This document shows positions 5,658 through 5,991 of a stretch of DNA of 5,991 nucleotides, in pieces (position 1 is the first letter of the stretch; each line of letters starts with the position of its first letter). Source of the stretch: Flavobacteriaceae bacterium (GTDB taxonomy: Bacteria; Bacteroidota; Bacteroidia; Flavobacteriales; Flavobacteriaceae); the NCBI GenBank assembly GCA_013001365.1, contig JABDMQ010000193.1, positions 1 through 5,991 of the forward strand. Direction: 5' to 3'. The translations under genes were made by a program, and so were the position numbers. The notes beneath the pieces are model-generated. The model made no database searches. It was not told where the DNA came from and saw only the letters and a list, made by a program, of their open reading frames with translations.

Positions 5658-5991
5658 ATGCAAAAATATTATTTTACCTTTTTCTTATTAATTCTTTCAT
5701 CACTTTATGGCTATGGGCAATGCTCTCCTGACACCACTTCTCCTACAATTTCTTGTCCCTCAAATGTTACTGTCGGATGTTGGCATCAAGTACCTTCCTT
5801 AACACCAACAGTTTCTGACAATTGTGGTGGAATAAGCTTACAGACCTATGTTCTTACAGGGGCAACAACAGGTGGCAGTCCGGCCACAGGCATTCATGAT
5901 GCCAGTAGTGAAAATTTTCTGGCAGGGACAACCACAGTGACGTACTACATAGAAGACAGTTCCGGGAATTCAGCATCTTGTAATTTTACGG
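5658..5991 (+). CDS. Secreted HYR-domain protein (3' end beyond window)
   Basis: The 111 visible residues begin MQKYYFTFFLLILSSLYGYG, a Sec signal peptide with likely cleavage at G20/Q21. A HYR module follows (about 27-111): TTSPTISCPSNVTV (Cys33), Cys41, VSDNCGG (Cys56), FLAGTTTVTYYIEDSSGNSASC (split here as positions 87-108, Cys108). The repeat pattern matches the HYR units of the divergent giant gene, so the protein is probably also a surface or secreted adhesion-type protein. The ATG at 5658 is fixed by an in-frame TAG at 5649-5651, nine bases upstream. No strong Shine-Dalgarno is present (the leader reads aggataggcaaga), which is usual in Bacteroidota. Only the N terminus is visible, so total length, further domains and any type IX sorting signal are unknown. 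Confidence 0.9.
   Translation, partial: MQKYYFTFFLLILSSLYGYGQCSPDTTSPTISCPSNVTVGCWHQVPSLTPTVSDNCGGISLQTYVLTGATTGGSPATGIHDASSENFLAGTTTVTYYIEDSSGNSASCNFT

Overview
The window looks like a piece of a marine or environmental Bacteroidota (Flavobacteriia-like) chromosome. The evidence is low-GC coding DNA rich in Asn, Ser, Thr and Asp codons, giant secreted multidomain proteins built from HYR/HYR-like, GEVED, FN3 and LamG modules, and start regions without a clear Shine-Dalgarno sequence. The organism assignment is inferred from domain types and composition, not from a marker gene.

Layout: positions 1-5036 are one uninterrupted minus-strand reading frame. It encodes at least 1,678 residues and is cut by the left edge of the window. 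Positions 5037-5657 are a 621-bp AT-rich intergenic region between divergent genes, holding at least three compact inverted repeats. Positions 5658-5991 are the start of a plus-strand gene cut by the right edge, encoding a signal peptide followed by a HYR module. No RNA genes, insertion sequences, CRISPR arrays or confident terminators were seen.

The giant protein reads, from N to C terminus: signal peptide (about 1-25); linker; a region resembling the N-terminal part of WapA/RHS-type wall proteins (about 100-357); a very Tyr/Asn/Ser-rich strip leading into a DNRLRE-like jelly roll (359-573); FN3 (576-673); GEVED (676-840); then a HYR/HYR-like array (841 to the window edge). Two of the HYR modules are split by whole inserted domains: a 227-residue LamG/ConA-like lectin fold (959-1185) and a 210-residue unrecognised, probably beta-sandwich domain (1359-1568). 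These nested insertions are the most interesting observation in the window.

The two genes are head to head, both start with signal peptides and both carry HYR modules. They probably encode cell-surface or secreted adhesins or carbohydrate-binding proteins, likely exported by Sec and possibly the type IX secretion system. The C-terminal sorting domains that would test this lie outside the window. The shared intergenic palindromes could allow coordinated control, but this is inference.
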